64,000 nucleotides of DNA, taken from Mesorhizobium qingshengii (lineage in GTDB: Bacteria; Pseudomonadota; Alphaproteobacteria; Rhizobiales; Rhizobiaceae). The position numbers were made by a program, and so were the translations under genes. The notes beneath the pieces were generated by a model. It did not search any database and was not told the origin of the DNA. It worked only from the letters and a program-made list of their open reading frames with translations. Within the stretch, counting starts at the first letter, position 1; each line of letters opens with the position of its first letter. Where the stretch lies: the NCBI RefSeq assembly GCF_900103325.1, contig NZ_FMXM01000002.1, forward strand, positions 186,001 to 250,000, in the 5' to 3' direction. Shown piece by piece: positions 1-9,241 of the stretch.

Positions 1-306
1 GGCATTGGTGTCTACTACGAAACCGGATGACCGGCACTCGCCAAGGCCACGGAAATAGACCAGCTGAACGCTCAGGCTTCCGACCTTGCCGACAGCGTCG
101 AACATCTCACCTTGCAGCGTGGTGGCGAGATCCCAGGTCGGCTGGCGGCTCATCGTCGCGTCAAGAGAAAGGATCAGCCTGCCCGAACCAGACGCGGCGA
201 AGGTCCGCGCCTGACGGATGAAGGCGTCAATCTCGCCCGTGCTCGATCGAGGTTTGACCGGCGCGGGATTGGTCTTTGCAGGCACAGGCTGCTTCTTGTC
301 GCTCAT
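1..306 (-). CDS. VWA-domain-like protein (partial, runs off the left edge)
   Basis: An open frame starts at an ATG with first base 306 and stays open to base 1, giving the first 102 residues. After a basic, Pro-rich N-terminus it contains RLILSLDATMSRQPTWDLAT and then QLVYFRGLGECR. The D-x-T-M-S pattern after a hydrophobic strand resembles the MIDAS metal site (DxSxS) of von Willebrand factor A domains, and similar proteins of unknown role are common in rhizobia. No signal peptide is visible. Only the N-terminal part is present, so the role cannot be inferred. Confidence 0.7.
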   Translation of the reverse strand, partial: MSDKKQPVPAKTNPAPVKPRSSTGEIDAFIRQARTFAASGSGRLILSLDATMSRQPTWDLATTLQGEMFDAVGKVGSLSVQLVYFRGLGECRSSGFVVDTNA

Positions 307-414
307 GGAATTCAAGATGTGGCGTTGCCGCACCGCTTGCAAGTCCCACATCAAAACGACAGGAAGGGCCAGGATCGCATATGATCGCCGAAAAGCAGCT
401 CCGTTTTGCTCCGC

Positions 415-852
415 CTACAGCAAGCCGAGGTCGGCAAGCTCGCGCCTGAGTTTCGGCGGCATCTCGATCAGCCCAGCCTTGCCCTTGCCAAGATCGAGCG
501 GTGCGTCCGATGCTTTCAGATAGCGCCAGCCCTGAAAGGCCCGGCGCGGCTGCCAGTCCGTGCGCACGACTTGCGGATCCAGCATCAGATGACAGCGGCC
601 GATACCTTCGTCGTCGATGAACGGCCGGATCTCGGTGATCAACTGGCGGCATTGCACATTGCCCTTGATCACCCAGTAGAGCGAACCGCCATCGGTAATC
701 TCGGCGCCACGCGTCGGCACCATGCGCGTGGTGTGCCAGTGTTCCGCCGGCTCCCCGGCGCGTCGCCGCTCGTCGAGGCGAAAGGCGATCCACTCTTCGA
801 GATCCTCGACGCTGTCGCAGCCGACACAGAGTTTTAGAATGTTGAGAGCCAT
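415..852 (-). CDS. DUF1489 family protein
   Basis: This 145-residue protein matches the length and character of the alphaproteobacterial DUF1489 family: an N-terminal MALNILKLCVG, a central TTRMVPTRG and a basic middle region WQPRRAFQGWRYL. No catalytic motif is known for the family and no signal or membrane segment is seen. It lies between the VWA-like gene and sdaA, all on the minus strand but with gaps of about 100 bases, so operon membership is uncertain. The function is unknown. Confidence 0.75.
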   Translation of the reverse strand: MALNILKLCVGCDSVEDLEEWIAFRLDERRRAGEPAEHWHTTRMVPTRGAEITDGGSLYWVIKGNVQCRQLITEIRPFIDDEGIGRCHLMLDPQVVRTDWQPRRAFQGWRYLKASDAPLDLGKGKAGLIEMPPKLRRELADLGLL

Positions 853-946
853 TCGCTAAGGTTTAGTCCGGGACGCCGACGCGTCAACGGCCTGACGGAC
901 TTCTCCACAGTGCCAATCCACGGATACCAAGCCCGTCAGAGGACTC

Positions 947-2350
947 TCAGCATTCCACAACGTTGACGGCGAGCCCGCCAAGGCTGGTTTCCTTGTACTT
1001 CTCGTTCATGTCGAGGCCGGTCTGGCGCATCGTTTCGATTGCCGCGTCGAGCGGCACGAAATGGACGCCGTCACCCTTGATGGCCAGTGACGCGGCCGTC
1101 ACCGCCTTGACCGCGCCCAGCGCATTGCGCTCGATGCACGGCACCTGGACAAGCCCGCCGACCGGATCGCATGTCATGCCGAGATGATGTTCCAGCGCGA
1201 TCTCGGCGGCGTTCTCCACCTGTTCGGGCGTGCCGCCCATGACGGCGCACAGGCCGGCCGCGGCCATCGCCGACGCGGACCCGACCTCGCCCTGGCAGCC
1301 GACCTCGGCGCCCGAGATCGAGGCATTGGTCTTGATGATGCCGCCGACGGCCGCCGCCGTCAGCAGGAAGTCGCGGATACTCGGCTGGTCGGCCTCGGGA
1401 TGGAAATGCAGCCAGTAGCGCAGAACCGCCGGCAGCGTGCCGGCGGCACCGTTGGTCGGCGCGGTGACGACGCGTCCGCCGGCTGCGTTCTCCTCATTCA
1501 CGGCCATCGCGTAAATCGACAGCCAGTCATTGGCGAGCAAGGGATTGGGTTTGTTTTGCTGCCACTGCTCCTGCAGCTTGTCGTGCAGCATTCTTGCGCG
1601 CCGACGCACCTTCAGCCCGCCCGGCATGATGCCGTCCTGCGAAAGGCCGCGTTCGATGCAGCCCTTCATGGCGCTCCAGATGCCGTCGAGGCCGGCATCG
1701 AGCTCCTCGCGCGACATCTGTGTCTCCTCGTTGAAGCGCTTCATGTCGGCGATGGAGAGACCGCTTTTGCCGGCCATCGCCAGCATCTCGACGGCATTCT
1801 TGAAGGGATAAGGCACTTTCTTGCCTTCGGTCGTCACCGACCCCTTGGCCTTCATCCGCTGCAATTCTTCTTCAGAAACCACGAAGCCACCGCCGATCGA
1901 ATAGTAGATGCGCTTGAGCAACAGGCGGTCGCCGGCGTCATAGGCATAGAACGCCATGCCGTTGGCATGGCCGGTGAGCGGCGTCTTGCGGTCCAGCACC
2001 AGATCGGTGGCCGGGTCGAAACGGTAGGAAGGGTGGCCGGGTGGGGAAATGCGCTTCTCGGCGGTGATGCGGCCGGCAATGCCGTCGGCCTGATCGGGAT
2101 CGACAGTCTGCGGCGTCAGGCCGGCAAGACCGAGAATGACGGCGCGGTCACTGCCGTGGCCGATACCGGTGTAGGCGAGCGAGCCATGCAAACTGGCGGC
2201 GAGACGGTCGACCTTCACGCCGGCCGGACGCGGCCAGTCATTTCCAGCGACTTCGTCGAGAAACCGCGCCGCGGCCGTCATCGGCCCCATCGTGTGCGAG
2301 CTCGATGGACCGATGCCGATCTTGAACAGGTCGAAAACCGAAAGGAACAC
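947..2350 (-). CDS. sdaA: L-serine ammonia-lyase (L-serine dehydratase), iron-sulfur type
   Basis: Predicted to deaminate L-serine to pyruvate and ammonia in the cytosol. The 467-residue single-chain form fuses the beta domain ([20 protein letters not shown] at the start) to the alpha domain, as in E. coli SdaA (454 residues). The cysteines expected to hold the [4Fe-4S] cluster are visible in [15 protein letters not shown] and in [18 protein letters not shown]. The start is taken as the GTG at 2350 because AGGAGA sits just upstream and the product then begins at the usual [10 protein letters not shown]. An in-frame GTG six codons earlier lacks this spacing. It appears monocistronic. Confidence 0.92.
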   Translation of the reverse strand: MFLSVFDLFKIGIGPSSSHTMGPMTAAARFLDEVAGNDWPRPAGVKVDRLAASLHGSLAYTGIGHGSDRAVILGLAGLTPQTVDPDQADGIAGRITAEKRISPPGHPSYRFDPATDLVLDRKTPLTGHANGMAFYAYDAGDRLLLKRIYYSIGGGFVVSEEELQRMKAKGSVTTEGKKVPYPFKNAVEMLAMAGKSGLSIADMKRFNEETQMSREELDAGLDGIWSAMKGCIERGLSQDGIMPGGLKVRRRARMLHDKLQEQWQQNKPNPLLANDWLSIYAMAVNEENAAGGRVVTAPTNGAAGTLPAVLRYWLHFHPEADQPSIRDFLLTAAAVGGIIKTNASISGAEVGCQGEVGSASAMAAAGLCAVMGGTPEQVENAAEIALEHHLGMTCDPVGGLVQVPCIERNALGAVKAVTAASLAIKGDGVHFVPLDAAIETMRQTGLDMNEKYKETSLGGLAVNVVEC

Positions 2351-2526
2351 GTTGTCTCCTGGAGTCACGTCGAGGACTACATATAGGAATTCCCACGATG
2401 TTTCCGCTCTTTTGGAAATCGCGGCGCAGCACCTGCCGACCTTGTTTGCTCCGGCAGCGACATTGGCTGTCGATCTCTATGTGCCGGTCATCGAAGCGAT
2501 TGCGCTGAATGTGATAAATTCAGCCC

Positions 2527-3246
2527 ATGGGCGATTCCCTCAACCTTTCGACTGCCGATCTCGCGGCGCTGGCTTTCTTCCTCGTTGTGTGGGTGCTGCA
2601 CACGCTTGCCTCCGACGGCAAGCTGGTTAGCCGCGTATCGCTGACAACGGCGATGAATGCGCAGCGCGAAGCCTGGATGCGCACCATGGCCGAGCGTGAG
2701 ATCCGCATCGTCGACACCGCCATCATGAGCGGCCTGCAGCAAGGGACCGCGTTCTTCGCCTCCAGCTCGCTGATCGCGCTCGGCGGTTGCTTTGCCTTGC
2801 TCGGTGCGTCCGACCGGGTTCTCGAGGTGCTCAGCACCCTCCCCCTGGGCGGCGCGCCATCGCGCGCGGCCTTTCAGATAAAGGTGTTCGGACTGGTGCT
2901 GATCCTTGCGTTTTCCTTCTTCAAATTCGGCTGGGCCTACCGGCTGTTCAACTATTGCACGATCCTGATCGGTGCCGTGCCGATCCCGCACGGCGAAGCC
3001 TCGCGCAACCCGGTCACCGAGACGGCGGTGTGGCGTGCGGCGCAGATGAACATGCTCGCCGGCAAGCATTTCAACTCCGGCCTGCGTGGTGTGTTCTTCT
3101 CGATCGGCTATCTCGGCTGGTTCGTCGACCCGGCGGTGTTCGTGCTGTCGACGCTCCTGCTGCTGGCCGTCCTGGTGCGGCGCCAGTTCTTCTCGGCGGC
3201 GCGGCGCGCCGTGATCGGTCAGCCGCCCGGACCAGGGAAAGGCTGA
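2527..3246 (+). CDS. DUF599 family membrane protein
   Basis: A 239-residue inner-membrane protein with hydrophobic segments near residues 10-27, 80-100, 118-145 and 190-220. The patterns RxAWMRTMAEREIRIVDTAIMSGLQQGTAFF and FNYCTILIGAVP are typical of DUF599. Some family members carry annotations linked to biofilm phenotypes, but no biochemical function is established. Its 3' end overlaps the convergent ydcF-like gene by 28 bases. Confidence 0.8.
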   Translation: MGDSLNLSTADLAALAFFLVVWVLHTLASDGKLVSRVSLTTAMNAQREAWMRTMAEREIRIVDTAIMSGLQQGTAFFASSSLIALGGCFALLGASDRVLEVLSTLPLGGAPSRAAFQIKVFGLVLILAFSFFKFGWAYRLFNYCTILIGAVPIPHGEASRNPVTETAVWRAAQMNMLAGKHFNSGLRGVFFSIGYLGWFVDPAVFVLSTLLLLAVLVRRQFFSAARRAVIGQPPGPGKG

Positions 3247-4016
3247 TCTATCCTGCCCGACAGCCAGTAGGCGAAGAGCCCGATCCATTCGCGGATCGCC
3301 GTAGTGGTTGCCTGCAGCGAATCGGCCGGGTTGTCGCGGAACAGGCCGATGCCTTCCCGTCCCGAAGTGCGATAATCGACCGGCCAGGGAAGTGTCGCAA
3401 AACCGGCCTTGTCGAACAGCGCCTTGGCGCGCGGCATATGGAAGGCCGAGGTCACCAGCAGCCAGGTCTCCCCGGCCTTCGGCGTTATCAACGCCTTGGT
3501 GAAGATGGCGTTCTCGTAGGTGTTGCGGGATTTGTTCTCCAGGATCAGCCGCTCCGAAGCCACGCCAAGAGCGCCGAGCAATCGGGGCGCCGTGTCGGCG
3601 TCGCCCTCGCCTTCCAGGAACAGTTCGCCGGTGCCGCCGGAAACGACCACCTTGGCCGTGGGAAAGCGCCGGGCGAGGATTGCCGCCTCGACCATGCGGT
3701 CGCCGCCGGCATTCAGCTCATAGCCGCCACGCGCCAGGTTGATGACGCCTTCCAGGCCACCGCCGAGCACGACGATGCCGTCAACCTTTTGCGGCAGCGG
3801 CGGGCGCGCAAAGCGCTGCTCGAGCGGACTGAGCATCATGGCGCCGAGTGACGTCCATGCCGACAGCGCGAGAACCAGAAAAGCGAGCACGCTGCCGGTG
3901 GCGGCAAGCCGCCGCCGGCCGATCATGGCGGCGATCAGCCCCGCCAGCAGCAGGAAGATCGTCAGGTTGAGCGGTTGGATGAAGAACCAGAAGATCTTGG
4001 ATAGATAGAAGAACAT
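3219..4016 (-). CDS. YdcF/ElyC-like DUF218 domain protein
   Basis: A 265-residue protein with two N-terminal membrane segments (about residues 8-32 and 38-62) followed by a DUF218 domain. The domain shows DGIVVLGGGLEG, the glycine-rich VVVSGGTGELF, and ENKSRNTYENAIF followed by LLVTSAFHMPRA, the conserved family signature. E. coli relatives (ElyC, SanA, YdcF) act in envelope maintenance; the chemistry is not settled. Probably membrane-anchored, with orientation not determined here. The gene converges on the DUF599 gene and lies 28 bases downstream of gatA. Confidence 0.82.
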   Translation of the reverse strand: MFFYLSKIFWFFIQPLNLTIFLLLAGLIAAMIGRRRLAATGSVLAFLVLALSAWTSLGAMMLSPLEQRFARPPLPQKVDGIVVLGGGLEGVINLARGGYELNAGGDRMVEAAILARRFPTAKVVVSGGTGELFLEGEGDADTAPRLLGALGVASERLILENKSRNTYENAIFTKALITPKAGETWLLVTSAFHMPRAKALFDKAGFATLPWPVDYRTSGREGIGLFRDNPADSLQATTTAIREWIGLFAYWLSGRIDQPFPGPGG

Positions 4017-4044
4017 CCCTCACCTCGTCAGATGAGAAACGACC

Positions 4045-5610
4045 CTACCACCACTTCTGCGGCTGGAATGTGCCGGCCGCCTGCTCGATGACGGCAGCGG
4101 TCTGGAACAGCGTTTCCTCATCGAACGGCCGGCCAATCAACTGCAGGCCGAGCGGCAGCCCCTTGGCGTCGAGCCCGGCGGGTACGGCGATGCCCGGCAG
4201 GCCCGCCATGTTGACGGTGACAGTGAAGATGTCGTTCAGATACATCTTGACCGGATCGGCGGCCATATCCTCGTCGGCGATACCGAAGGCGGCCGACGGT
4301 GTTGCCGCGGTCAGGATGACATCGACGCCGGCGGCGAAGACATTCTCGAAGTCCCGCTTGATCAGGTTGCGCACCTTCTGCGCCTGCAGATAGTAGGCGT
4401 CGTAATAGCCGGCCGACAGCACGTAGGTACCGATCATGATGCGGCGCTTGACCTCGCGGCCGAAACCGGCGGCGCGGGTCTTCTCGTACATGTCGACGAT
4501 GTCCTTGCCCGGCACGCGCAACCCGTAGCGGACGCCATCATAGCGGGCGAGGTTGGACGAAGCCTCGGCGGGCGCCACGATGTAATAGGCCGGCAGCGCG
4601 TATTTGGTATGCGGCAGGGAGATGTCGACGATCTCGGCGCCGGCATCCTTCAGCCAGGCAATACCCTTCTGCCAGAGTGCCTCGATCTCTTCGGGCATGC
4701 CGTCGACGCGGTATTCCTTGGGAATGCCGACCTTCATACCCTTGATCGGCTTGCCGATCGCTGCCTCGTAGTCCGGCACCGGCCTGTCGACCGATGTCGT
4801 GTCCTTCGCATCGACGGATGCCATCGACTTGAGCAGGATCGCGGCATCGCGCACGTCGCGGGCGATCGGTCCGGCCTGGTCGAGCGACGAGGCGAAGGCG
4901 ACGATGCCCCAGCGCGAGCAGCGGCCATAGGTCGGCTTGATGCCGACCGTACCGGTGAAGGCGGCAGGCTGGCGGATCGAGCCGCCGGTATCAGTCGCCG
5001 TGGCGCCGGCGCATAGAAAGGCCGAGACAGCGGTCGCCGAACCGCCGGAAGAACCACCCGGCACCAGCTGCGCATTGTCCAGGGTTCGTGCGGTCTTGGT
5101 GCCGCCGGCGGAGACGAAGCCGCCATCGCCCTGATGCGTTGTCGGCATCACCACCGTGTCGAGGCGCGATCGCCGCCACGGGTTGATGACCGGCCCATAA
5201 TAGGACGTCTCGTTGGACGAGCCCATGGCGAATTCGTCCATGTTGAGCTTGCCAAGCATGATCGCGCCGTCGGCCCACAGATTGGCGGTAACGGTGGATT
5301 CGTAGCGCGGCTTGAAGCCGTCGAGCACATGGCTGCAGGCCTGGGTGTGGACGCCTTCTGTGCCGAACAGGTCCTTGATGCCGAGCGGAATGCCCTCCAG
5401 CGACCCGCCCTCGCCCTTGACCAGCCTGGCGTCGGAGGCCTTGGCCATGTCGCGCGCCTTGTCGCCTGTCACCGCGACATAGGCATTGAGCACCGGATTG
5501 GCACGATCGATGGCCGCGAGATAGGCCTCGGTGATCTCGGTCGCGGTAATTTCCTTGCCGCGCAACCTGGCACGGGCCTGGGAGATCGTCAGCTGGGTCA
5601 GGTCGCTCAT
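4045..5610 (-). CDS. gatA: Aspartyl/glutamyl-tRNA(Asn/Gln) amidotransferase subunit A
   Basis: GatA is the glutaminase subunit of GatCAB, which converts mischarged Glu-tRNA(Gln) and Asp-tRNA(Asn) to the correct aminoacyl-tRNAs. The amidase signature is clear: Lys in LGIKDLFG, the serine-rich [13 protein letters not shown] and [11 protein letters not shown] supply the Ser-cisSer-Lys triad. At 521 residues it is somewhat longer than the common 485-500. The start is the ATG at 5610, which shares one base with the stop of the upstream acetyltransferase (TGATG), so the two are probably translationally coupled. The order is gatC, GNAT, gatA on the minus strand. Confidence 0.95.
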   Translation of the reverse strand: MSDLTQLTISQARARLRGKEITATEITEAYLAAIDRANPVLNAYVAVTGDKARDMAKASDARLVKGEGGSLEGIPLGIKDLFGTEGVHTQACSHVLDGFKPRYESTVTANLWADGAIMLGKLNMDEFAMGSSNETSYYGPVINPWRRSRLDTVVMPTTHQGDGGFVSAGGTKTARTLDNAQLVPGGSSGGSATAVSAFLCAGATATDTGGSIRQPAAFTGTVGIKPTYGRCSRWGIVAFASSLDQAGPIARDVRDAAILLKSMASVDAKDTTSVDRPVPDYEAAIGKPIKGMKVGIPKEYRVDGMPEEIEALWQKGIAWLKDAGAEIVDISLPHTKYALPAYYIVAPAEASSNLARYDGVRYGLRVPGKDIVDMYEKTRAAGFGREVKRRIMIGTYVLSAGYYDAYYLQAQKVRNLIKRDFENVFAAGVDVILTAATPSAAFGIADEDMAADPVKMYLNDIFTVTVNMAGLPGIAVPAGLDAKGLPLGLQLIGRPFDEETLFQTAAVIEQAAGTFQPQKWW

Positions 5611-6065
5611 CAAAGGCTCTTTTCGTAAAAAACCGACCACTCGGAATCGGGATAATCCAGTACCGGGCCGCAGCGCGAAAATCCGGCACGTTCGTAGACG
5701 GTCCAGGCCGCGGGATGACGATCGCCGGTCTCCAGCACCAGGCGCTTCAGGCCCTCGTCGCGCGCCAGCGCCTCGACCCGCTCGACGATCCTGGCGCCGA
5801 CCTTGCGACCGCGATGCGAAGGCCGCGTGTACATCCGCTTGACCTCGCCTACGGCGCCATCGTGGCGCTTCAGTGCACCGCAGCCGATGGCCAGGCCATT
5901 GTCGCGGGCTATGAAAACGGTCGTATCAGCGCCAGCCATCTGCTCGACCGTCATATGGTAGCAGTGCTCCGGCGGCGTCAGTTCGAGCAACGTTTCGTTG
6001 AGTTCCTCGACCAGGCCACGCACGTCGTCCTGCAGCGGCGTTTCAATCGCGATCTCGATTGCCAT
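5610..6065 (-). CDS. GNAT family N-acetyltransferase
   Basis: A 151-residue acetyltransferase of the GNAT fold. The acetyl-CoA binding motif A is seen as [22 protein letters not shown] (R-x-x-G-x-G/A type), followed by [28 protein letters not shown], the usual motif B. The substrate is unknown. It sits between gatC (7 bases upstream) and gatA (one-base overlap), so it should be made with the amidotransferase. Whether it has any role with it or is a passenger cannot be told. The ATG at 6065 is chosen because the earlier in-frame residues look like translated intergenic sequence. Confidence 0.88.
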   Translation of the reverse strand: MAIEIAIETPLQDDVRGLVEELNETLLELTPPEHCYHMTVEQMAGADTTVFIARDNGLAIGCGALKRHDGAVGEVKRMYTRPSHRGRKVGARIVERVEALARDEGLKRLVLETGDRHPAAWTVYERAGFSRCGPVLDYPDSEWSVFYEKSL

Positions 6066-6072
6066 CGGCCTG

Positions 6073-6360
6073 CTACTCCACGACCTTCGGCACGAGGAAG
6101 AAATTCTCTTCGGTCGCCGGTGCGTTGGCGACGATATCCGCCGCCTTGTTGCCATCGGTGACGACGTCCTGGCGCTTCTTCATCTCCATCGGCGTCACAG
6201 AGGTCATCGGCTCGACGCCGGAAACATCGACCTCGTTCAACTGCTCGACGAAGCCCAGTATGGCGTTCAGCTCGCCGGTCATGCGTTCGGCATCTTCTTC
6301 GCTCACCGCGATACGGGCGAGACGCGCAACGCGCTTCACAGTCTGAAGGTCAACGGACAT
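6073..6360 (-). CDS. gatC: Aspartyl/glutamyl-tRNA(Asn/Gln) amidotransferase subunit C
   Basis: The 95-residue small subunit that stabilises GatA in GatCAB. It has the family pattern [20 protein letters not shown], then [25 protein letters not shown] and a C-terminal FLVPKVVE. The start ATG at 6360 gives the normal length. It leads the gatC-GNAT-gatA operon. gatB is not in this window. Confidence 0.93.
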   Translation of the reverse strand: MSVDLQTVKRVARLARIAVSEEDAERMTGELNAILGFVEQLNEVDVSGVEPMTSVTPMEMKKRQDVVTDGNKAADIVANAPATEENFFLVPKVVE

Positions 6361-6462
6361 GTTTTTGCCTCGGGGAAAACCAGTTCGGGCTATAGCGGCG
6401 CGGCGCGCGGTGCGCAACATGCATCGTGCCGGGCGCTCGGCGACGTTGCACGGTCGACATCG

Positions 6463-6878
6463 TCACGGCAGGGCGATGCCCTCGCACAGATAGTAGCTGC
6501 CGCTGTTGCCGCTTGCCTCGCTTTCGTCGTCGATGGGCCGGACCGACACGAGATCGAGCTGCGTCGGGCTCATCCTCGTCACCGAGAGGACATCCGGAAA
6601 GACATATCCCGGTTCCTGGCAGATCGCCGTCACCGCCCAGCTTGGCGAACGTGTCGCCTTGCTAGTCTGCACGAACTCGCAATTGTATTCGACGCCTTGC
6701 AGGCCGTGTGCCGAAAGCACAATGTTGCCGGCGTCGATCAGCGTCTGCAGCGTATCCTTTTTGGCCTGTGCGCAAAGCTCCTCGGACTGAAGGTAGACAC
6801 CTCGATGAAATCATCCGCGGCGAGCGCGGGCGACGCCGCGACAAACATGGAAACGCAAAGAGATTGCCTCAAGGCCAT
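6463..6878 (-). pseudogene. Secreted protein gene broken by a single-base shift
   Basis: An ATG at 6878 begins a good Sec signal peptide (MALRQSLCVSMFVAASPALA, then ADDFIE), but that frame stops after about 50 codons. The next frame carries a natural-looking mature domain: GVYLQSEELCAQAKKDTLQ..., then GLQGVEYNCEF and a C-terminal YYLCEGIALP with paired cysteines. Restoring one base near 6800 (the reverse-strand GAGGTGTC to GAGGGTGTC) joins the signal to the mature part as one frame of about 138 residues. Either a recent pseudogene or an assembly indel. The function is unknown. It is flanked by gatC and the UPF0173 hydrolase gene. Confidence 0.65.
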
Positions 6879-6902
6879 GGTTTCATTCCGCTTTCGCTGT
6901 TC

Positions 6903-7610
6903 CTAAAGCGAGATCGTCTCGCCGATGTCAGGCAATGCCACTTTCACGCCGGATCCTTCCAGGCCCGCCTCGAATTTCTCGGCGGTCGGATCGATCATCG
7001 GAAACGTGCCGAAGTGACAAGGGACGACCGTCTCGAAATTGAAGAAGCGGCGGCAGGCAAGTGCTGCCACCGCGCCACCCATGGTGAAGCGGTCGCCGAT
7101 CGGCACGATGCCGATCTTCGGTTCGTGCAACTCGTTGATCAGCGCCATGTCGGAAAAGATGTCGGTGTCGCCCATGTGGTAGAGCGTCCGGTCTTCCGGG
7201 AAATGCAGGACAAGACCACCCGGATTGCCGAGATAGGTGTTCTGGCCGCCCTCGCCCGGAAACGAGGATGAATGCAGCGCCTGAACGAATGTGGTGGTGA
7301 AACCGCCGCAATCGACGGTGCCGCCAATGTTGCCGGGGTTGATCTTCTTGTCGCTGACGCCCTTGCCGACCAGATACATGCAGATCTCGAAATTGGCGAC
7401 CAGCTGGGCGCCGCTCTTGCCGAGCACTTCCACCGCGCCGCTGATATGGTCGCTGTGTCCATGCGTCAGCAGCACATGCGTCACTCCCTCAGCCGGGCCT
7501 TCCCAGCCGCCCGTCCAGGACGGATTGCCGATCAGGTAGGGATCGACGAGGATCTTTGCATCAGCGGTTTCGATGCGGAAGGCCGAGTGGCCGTACCAGG
7601 TCAGTTTCAT
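6903..7610 (-). CDS. UPF0173 metal-dependent hydrolase
   Basis: A 235-residue metallo-beta-lactamase-fold hydrolase. It starts MKLTWYGHSAFRIE and carries the metal-binding LLTHGHSDHISGAVE (HxHxDH), then GDTDIF and a late VVPCHFGTFPMIDP. This matches the UPF0173 family (YtkL-like), with cytosolic location and unknown physiological substrate. The start ATG at 7610 fits the family N-terminus exactly. It is divergent from ruvX across about 120 bases. Confidence 0.9.
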   Translation of the reverse strand: MKLTWYGHSAFRIETADAKILVDPYLIGNPSWTGGWEGPAEGVTHVLLTHGHSDHISGAVEVLGKSGAQLVANFEICMYLVGKGVSDKKINPGNIGGTVDCGGFTTTFVQALHSSSFPGEGGQNTYLGNPGGLVLHFPEDRTLYHMGDTDIFSDMALINELHEPKIGIVPIGDRFTMGGAVAALACRRFFNFETVVPCHFGTFPMIDPTAEKFEAGLEGSGVKVALPDIGETISL

Positions 7611-7733
7611 GAATGCATTCCTCGATTTTTGCCTTGCCAAAGGATAGAACGCCGATAGCCCCGAGATCAAAGGGTTACTGTGTCCGTTGCGCGTTTGAGA
7701 GGACGCGCGGCGTTGAGAGGCAAAGGACAGCCG

Positions 7734-8240
7734 TTGGGCGTTATCAGCATCGAGGAATTGCCGGCGCGGCTTGCCGGCGGCAAAACGCTGGCGGGACTTG
7801 ATCTCGGCGACAAGACGATCGGCGTCGCGGTCTCGGACCAGAGGTTTTCCTTTGCTCATCCGCGCCCGGTCATCATGCGAAAGAAATTCTCGCTCGACGC
7901 CGCCGTGCTGCTGGCCTTGCTGCGGAAGGAGAATGTCGGCGCCGTGGCGATCGGACTGCCGATCAACATGGACGGGTCGGAAGGGCCGCGCGCGCAGAAA
8001 TCGCGCGCCTTCGTCCGCAACATGGCGCAGATGAGCGACCTCCCCTTCGTGCTCTGGGATGAAAGACTATCGACGGTCGCGGCCGAAAGAACGCTGATCG
8101 AGATGGATTTCTCGCGCCGCAAACGCGCCGGAAAGATCGATTCGGCGGCGGCGGCCTTTATTCTGCAGGGAGTTCTGGACCGGCTTCAGTCGCTCGGTGC
8201 GTCCGCTCGAACGGAACCCGAGCCGCCCAGCGCTGCTTGA
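7734..8240 (+). CDS. ruvX: RuvX/YqgF family nuclease (putative Holliday junction resolvase)
   Basis: An RNase H-like fold protein implicated in pre-16S rRNA processing and Holliday junction resolution. Motifs: [17 protein letters not shown] (catalytic Asp), [32 protein letters not shown] and [13 protein letters not shown] with the final Asp. The TTG at 7734 is preferred: AAAGGA lies upstream and the product then starts at VISIEELP as in rhizobial homologues. A GTG at 7680 would add 18 residues of unlikely sequence. The 3' end overlaps the convergent DUF6105 gene by 83 bases. Confidence 0.85.
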   Translation: MGVISIEELPARLAGGKTLAGLDLGDKTIGVAVSDQRFSFAHPRPVIMRKKFSLDAAVLLALLRKENVGAVAIGLPINMDGSEGPRAQKSRAFVRNMAQMSDLPFVLWDERLSTVAAERTLIEMDFSRRKRAGKIDSAAAAFILQGVLDRLQSLGASARTEPEPPSAA

Positions 8241-8499
8241 TCCAGCCGGCGATTTCGCGGCGACGGCGGAACGCCCACAACGCTATCAGCAGAAACCCGT
8301 CGAAGATGCACGTCTTCGCCACCATGCCGGGGATGATCGCTGGATCGATGCCGAGCATCTGACCATAGAGCTGGAAGAAGAAGTCATGCATCTGCCGGGT
8401 GAACATGACGTAGCCGAAATTGATGTCGTTGGCCGAAAGATAGAACCAGCCCCAGAAGATCGCCATCGGCGCCGCCCACAATGCGAAGACGTAACGCAT
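8158..8499 (-). CDS. DUF6105-like small membrane protein
   Basis: A 113-residue protein with an N-terminal membrane segment ([21 protein letters not shown]), a middle region [26 protein letters not shown], a second hydrophobic stretch ([12 protein letters not shown]) and a basic tail [15 protein letters not shown] recognise this as the rhizobial family I know as DUF6105. The function is unknown. Its ATG overlaps the stop of the upstream membrane-protein gene by one base (TGATG), so the pair is probably coupled, and its 3' end runs into ruvX on the opposite strand. Confidence 0.75.
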   Translation of the reverse strand: MRYVFALWAAPMAIFWGWFYLSANDINFGYVMFTRQMHDFFFQLYGQMLGIDPAIIPGMVAKTCIFDGFLLIALWAFRRRREIAGWIKQRWAARVPFERTHRATEAGPELPAE

Positions 8500-9056
8500 C
8501 AGTGGCCTCCCTTCGGATTCGACCCTGTCCGGCCGGAGATGAGCGAAAGCAACGAGTTGTGCGCCGCGGCCTTTGCCATGCCGTGGGCGAAGGCGCGAAT
8601 CTCGCCCTCGCCCGAAGCGGCTGCCGCAACCGCGGACCGTCGTTCGGTGAGCATGGCGACATAGGATGCCAGAAGTGCGGCCAACTGCACCGCGACTGCC
8701 ATGAGCAGCCCATTGATGCCTTGCGCGGCGCCACCGATGACGATCAGCGACAACACGCCCGAGGCTGAGATGAAGGCGATGCGGGCAACGCTGTCGGCAC
8801 CCGCGCTGGTCGCGTCGTTGATTAGGGTTTCGACGAAGGCCCAGAAAAAAAGCACCGCGACGACAAGCAATGCGGTGGCGAGTGGGGCCACCACGACGAC
8901 GTTGTCGAGATCGACGAAGCGAGTGCCCTCGACGGTGGCACCCAGCACGCCGAGCGCCGCCGCCACACCGCGATTTCCGTCGATGCAGATGAGCGCGAGC
9001 AGGGCGAAAACGATCGCCCAGTGCAAGGCCAGAAAAGAGGTCAATACGTGTCGCAT
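8499..9056 (-). CDS. Multi-spanning membrane protein, unknown function
   Basis: A 185-residue protein with about four predicted membrane segments (residues 5-30, 50-80, 95-112, 115-138) and a cytosolic-looking C-terminal tail rich in Ala, Glu and Ser. It contains RFVDLDNVVVVAPLATALLVVAVLFFWAFVE. No family signature is recognised with confidence. The ATG at 9056 begins at the first hydrophobic segment. It is coupled to the downstream DUF6105-like gene. Confidence 0.7.
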   Translation of the reverse strand: MRHVLTSFLALHWAIVFALLALICIDGNRGVAAALGVLGATVEGTRFVDLDNVVVVAPLATALLVVAVLFFWAFVETLINDATSAGADSVARIAFISASGVLSLIVIGGAAQGINGLLMAVAVQLAALLASYVAMLTERRSAVAAAASGEGEIRAFAHGMAKAAAHNSLLSLISGRTGSNPKGGH

Positions 9057-9241
9057 CGGCGTTCCTGCTTCGCAAAGCAAAGGATGGCCAATGAACCATT
9101 CCGTGCTCTCGCCAGACAGTGGGCTTTGCCGCTCGTCGCCGCAACGGAAACCATTTGTTAAGGTTAACGGCCATCCACAGGGTGTTGCGACGGTGAGCAC
9201 CTTGAACAGGATGGGTACCGGTTTGGCGCGACGTTGGTGGC

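Noticed and set aside
1184-2386. A 400-codon frame antisense to sdaA
   Set aside because: sdaA carries conserved cluster cysteines in frame; the antisense frame is compositional.
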